The notes beneath the pieces were generated by a model. The model saw nothing but the letters and a program-made list of their open reading frames with translations, ran no database searches and was not told the origin of the DNA. DNA of 7,794 nt, taken from NCBI GenBank assembly GCA_946886185.1, contig CAMPIC010000114.1, positions 1-7,794 on the forward strand, read 5' to 3'. The position numbers were made by a program, and so were the translations under genes. Positions within the stretch are counted from its first letter, which is position 1. The number at the start of each line of letters is the position of its first letter. This DNA is from an uncultured bacterium. Its GTDB lineage: Bacteria > Eisenbacteria > RBG-16-71-46 > CAIMUX01. Of this stretch, positions 4,981 through 7,794 are shown piece by piece.

Positions 4981-7707
4981 GTGAACAGACTCGCCGACAT
5001 AAGGCCCGGAGAGCACCGGACGGTGCTGGGTGCTTTCCTCGCCTTGGTGTCGATCCTGGCCGGGCACACCCTTCTCGAAACCGCGCGAGACGCGCTCTTT
5101 CTGGCGCAGATCCCGGCCGCGCGCCTTCCGTGGACCTACCTCGGCATCGCGGTGATCGCGCTCGCCGTCTTCGCGGTGCAACAGACCCGGGGACGTGTCG
5201 CGATCCGCCGCACTTCCATGATCCGCGCGCTGTCGGTCTCGTCGCTCGTCACGGTCGGTTTCTGGTCGATCGGCGACGATCCTCCGGGATTCGCGCTCTA
5301 CGCGCTCTACATCTGGTCGGGGCTCTTCGCCACGCTCATCGTGCTCCGCTTCTGGACACTCCTCGGCGAATACTTCTCGATCCGCCAGGCGAAACGGCTC
5401 TACGGGCTGATCGGAGCGGGGAGCGTGCTCGGCTCGATCCTCGGTTCGGCGGCGGCGCGCGCGATCGTCGAGATGTATCCCGCGCGCACGCTCCGGCTCG
5501 CATCGGCGCTGGCGATCGCGCTCGGCGCGGTCCTCGTCGCCCGGCTGCTCCCGCGCCGTTCGGTGGACGATCCCGTGCTCGCGGAGCGCCGCAGCCTCTT
5601 GGATCCGGTGCGCGCGATTCTCGAGGGGCCCTATCTGCGTCGGGTCGGGATCATCGTCTTCGTTTCCACGATCGTGTTCACGCTCGTCGACTATCTCTTC
5701 AAGTCGACGATGGCCGCGACCGTGCCGGCGCACCGTCTGGGAGCTGCTTTCGCCTCCGCCTATCTCGTCTTCAATCTCGTCTCGCTCCTGGTGCAGATCC
5801 TGCTGATTCGCTATCTCCCCGTCCTTTCGCGCGTGCTCCGGATCCATCAGCTGCTCGCAATCGCGCCGGCGCTGGTGGGAGCCGCCGCGGTGGGCATCCT
5901 CGCGGGAGGCGGGCTGGTCGCCGCGACCGCGCTCAAGGGGGTGGACGGCGCGCTCCGCCACTCTCTCCATCGAACCACGTACGAGATGCTCTACGTCCAC
6001 CTCGTGTCCGATCTGCGGAGCCTGGTCAAAGGGTGGATCGATGTGGTGGGACAGCGGGGAGCGCAGGCGCTCGCCTCGTTCTTCATCCTTGGATTCGGGA
6101 TGGCCGGAATTCCACCTCTGCTCCTCGCCATCCTCATCCTGGTGCTGGTCGCGATCTGGATCTACACCGCCGGCTCGATCACGCCGCATTACCTGCAGCT
6201 CTTTCGCCAGACACTTTCCCAGGACAGCATCGAAAGCCGCGTGGCCTACCCCGAGCTCGACGTCTCCTCGCTCACCGCGCTGCTCCGCGCTCTCAACAGT
6301 AAGGATGACGGAGAGGTGTTGGCGGCGATCGACATCCTCGCGGAGCAAGGGAGAGTCGACGTCCTGCCCGGCCTCATCCTGTTCCACCCCTCTTCGAGCG
6401 TGGTGCGGCGGGCTCTGGCTCTCTTCACGCGCGCCGGGAGGGAGGACATCCTGCCGATCCTGGACCGGCTCGTGACCCATGAGGATCCGGAAGCGCGCGC
6501 CGCCGCGCTCCGCGCGCGCGCCTGGCTTTCTCCCGATCCCGGGCTCTATGCGCGGATGATGGAGGATCCCTCGCCGATCGTGAGCGCGACCGCGCGCATC
6601 GGAATCATCTCCCTCTTCGGCGGGCCGGAGGCATTCGGAGAGCTCATCGACCTGACCCGCGATTCGAACGAGGAGACGCGCATCGGGGTCGCGCGCGCGA
6701 TCCGATACAGCCCCGGCGCGGCCTACGCTGACGCGCTCATCGCGCTGTGCGAGCAGGGGTCGATCGAGGTCAAGCGGGAGGCGGCGCTGGCGATGCGGGA
6801 GATCCGGAGCACCAAGTGCATCCCGGCGCTCGTCGCGATGCTCGGCTATCGCGATCTCCGCGAGCCGGCGCGAGAAGCGCTGGTCGCCACTGGGCCCGAG
6901 GCGCTCCTCGAGCTCGAGCAGTACCTGGTCAATCCCTGGTTCGACCTGCACATCCGGCGGCACCTCCCGCGCACCATCCTCCGCTTTCGCACACAGCAGG
7001 CAGTGGACATCCTGCAGGGGCGGCTCCTCGAAGAAACCGATTGGATCGTACTCCACAAAATTCTGCGCGCTCTCGGCCGGTTGTGCGCGGACGATCCGTC
7101 TCTGGCGCTCGACCGCGCTCGGCTCGAGAAGTATCTCGAGCGAGAGCTGCGCGCCGCGTTCCAGACGCTCGCTTGGAGGAGCGGGCTCGAGGAAGGAAGC
7201 CGCGAAGACAGTGCGCGCACCGGCGATACGCAGGAGCTGCTGCGCGGTTGGGTGAGCCATCGCGGCGCGGTCGTGCGCGAGGGGATCACGCGCGTCCTCG
7301 GACTTCTCCATCCGAACGAAGATCTCCGCGAGATCGCGCGCGGGCTCGACAGCAGCCGGCGCGAGATGCGCGCGAGCAGTCGCGAGCTCCTGGAAAACCT
7401 GCTGGTTGCGCCGGTGCGCGATCCGCTCCTCGCTCTGGTCGAGGATTTGCCGCCCCAGGCGCGGCTCTCGCAGGCAGGGCATTACGCGCCTCCTCCTTCG
7501 GCGGGATACGCGCAGCTCCTTGCCGATCTGCTCCGCGTCGAAGACGTGGGCGTCCGGTGCCTGGTGGCCGCGCACGTGGGGGAGATCGGAATGCAGTCGT
7601 TGGCTCCGCTCCTGGAAGCGCTCCCATCGGATCCGGCCGGCTTCATCAGCGAGGCGGTCGCGAAGGCGCTGGCGCGACTCCGAAATCCGCAAGAGGCGGT
7701 GCGATGA
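4981..7707 (+). CDS. TLC/nucleotide-transporter-like membrane protein fused to C-terminal HEAT repeats
   Basis: The protein has 908 residues. The first about 400 residues are a membrane domain of roughly 10-12 helices (hydrophobic stretches near 16-35, 51-67, 82-97, 104-123, 141-162, 173-190, 222-240, 256-278, 290-318, 364-376 and 377-396). LLETARDALF (31-40) and the segment HRTTYEMLYVHLVSDLRSLV (330-349) followed by KGWIDVVGQRG resemble conserved parts of the ATP/ADP translocase (TLC, Npt1/Npt2-like) superfamily. Residues 425-908 are soluble, alpha-helical HEAT/Armadillo-like repeats (for example DGEVLAAIDILAEQG, EDPEARAAALRARAW, SNEETRIGVARAI, SIEVKREAALAMREI, DVGVRCLVAAHVGEI). The middle of this part (650-760) is less regular. 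A transported substrate cannot be assigned: free-living bacteria carry such proteins without known nucleotide parasitism. The start was taken as GTG 4981. An in-frame ATG at 4777 would add 68 non-hydrophobic residues antisense to nfu. The TGA overlaps the next ATG, suggesting translational coupling. Confidence 0.8.
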   Translation: MNRLADIRPGEHRTVLGAFLALVSILAGHTLLETARDALFLAQIPAARLPWTYLGIAVIALAVFAVQQTRGRVAIRRTSMIRALSVSSLVTVGFWSIGDDPPGFALYALYIWSGLFATLIVLRFWTLLGEYFSIRQAKRLYGLIGAGSVLGSILGSAAARAIVEMYPARTLRLASALAIALGAVLVARLLPRRSVDDPVLAERRSLLDPVRAILEGPYLRRVGIIVFVSTIVFTLVDYLFKSTMAATVPAHRLGAAFASAYLVFNLVSLLVQILLIRYLPVLSRVLRIHQLLAIAPALVGAAAVGILAGGGLVAATALKGVDGALRHSLHRTTYEMLYVHLVSDLRSLVKGWIDVVGQRGAQALASFFILGFGMAGIPPLLLAILILVLVAIWIYTAGSITPHYLQLFRQTLSQDSIESRVAYPELDVSSLTALLRALNSKDDGEVLAAIDILAEQGRVDVLPGLILFHPSSSVVRRALALFTRAGREDILPILDRLVTHEDPEARAAALRARAWLSPDPGLYARMMEDPSPIVSATARIGIISLFGGPEAFGELIDLTRDSNEETRIGVARAIRYSPGAAYADALIALCEQGSIEVKREAALAMREIRSTKCIPALVAMLGYRDLREPAREALVATGPEALLELEQYLVNPWFDLHIRRHLPRTILRFRTQQAVDILQGRLLEETDWIVLHKILRALGRLCADDPSLALDRARLEKYLERELRAAFQTLAWRSGLEEGSREDSARTGDTQELLRGWVSHRGAVVREGITRVLGLLHPNEDLREIARGLDSSRREMRASSRELLENLLVAPVRDPLLALVEDLPPQARLSQAGHYAPPPSAGYAQLLADLLRVEDVGVRCLVAAHVGEIGMQSLAPLLEALPSDPAGFISEAVAKALARLRNPQEAVR

Positions 7708-7794
7708 GTGCGCGCCCGGCGCCCGGCATCCTGCTCCTCAGTCCTCTCGAGCGGATTCGGATCGTGATGAACGTCAATCCGTTCGGCTCCCACT
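7704..7794 (+). CDS. Start of an unidentified protein, coupled to the transporter/HEAT gene (3' end outside window)
   Basis: ATG at 7704 overlaps the preceding stop as ATGA and has AAGAGG 7 bases upstream. Thirty codons are visible: MSARPAPGILLLSPLERIRI, then VMNVNPFGSH. The piece is too short for a family call. The pattern of an amphipathic L-x-x-I-x-I-V-x-x-V-x-P-F loosely recalls the entry helix of cyclic-nucleotide-binding domains, which are sometimes fused after MFS/TLC-HEAT proteins. I hold that only as a guess. Confidence 0.65.
   Translation, partial: MSARPAPGILLLSPLERIRIVMNVNPFGSH

Noticed and set aside
4248..6302. A 684-codon plus-strand frame crossing nfu and the transporter
   Set aside because: It covers two genes with recognisable products in other frames and has a low-complexity Arg-rich translation.
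6490..6530. Alternating CG tract as a repeat or Z-DNA element
   Set aside because: It is explained by Ala/Arg codons of the HEAT region, with no periodic repeat beyond codon bias.
4945..7692. A 915-codon open frame on the minus strand opposite the transporter/HEAT gene
   Set aside because: Composition is almost all Arg, Glu, Asp, Gln and His with no domain, as expected for the complement of GC-rich codons. The plus-strand protein has clear membrane helices and HEAT repeats.

Overview
The window is GC-rich chromosomal DNA with dense coding and strong purine-rich ribosome sites. A glycine-zipper/OmpA lipoprotein with a lipobox implies a diderm (Gram-negative-type) bacterium. The rest suggests an uncultured or environmental lineage: an exported beta-helix protein, a 7Fe-type ferredoxin, and a nucleotide-transporter-like membrane protein fused to HEAT repeats. 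I cannot fix the phylum from the sequence. I see no mobile element, CRISPR array, rRNA or tRNA.

Layout. Bases 1-2643 (minus strand) read in order: a YiaD-like OmpA lipoprotein (1972-2643), a FabH-type ketoacyl-ACP synthase III (923-1912) and the first 265 codons of a secreted beta-helix protein (1-795, running off the left edge). A 281-bp divergent spacer (2644-2924) carries promoter-like elements and a short dyad. It separates these genes from a plus-strand protein built of about five zinc-ribbon modules (2925-3758). That gene converges, with one base between stop codons, on a minus-strand pair: a 7Fe ferredoxin (3760-4065) and, upstream of it, an Nfu-type iron-sulfur scaffold (4245-4841). 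From a divergent spacer of 139 bp, a 908-residue TLC/nucleotide-transporter-like and HEAT-repeat protein (4981-7707) runs to the right. It overlaps the start of one more gene by ATGA, and that gene leaves the window at 7794.

How the genes relate. Nfu and ferredoxin form a plausible functional pair (Fe-S carrier and Fe-S client or electron carrier). The OmpA lipoprotein and beta-helix protein are envelope or exported, and FabH starts fatty-acid chains. The transporter/HEAT gene and its overlapping partner are probably translationally coupled. I do not see a defence or mobile system.

The most notable observation is in the ferredoxin. The reading frame has a good ribosome site and aligns with FdxA/Azotobacter FdI-type proteins at every cysteine, but it has an in-frame TAG at codon 11, inside the first C-x-x-C. 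Sequencing error, recent nonsense mutation, readthrough or recoding, and re-initiation at a downstream GTG are all possible. The last would leave a protein with a complete [4Fe-4S] ligand set but no [3Fe-4S] ligand set.
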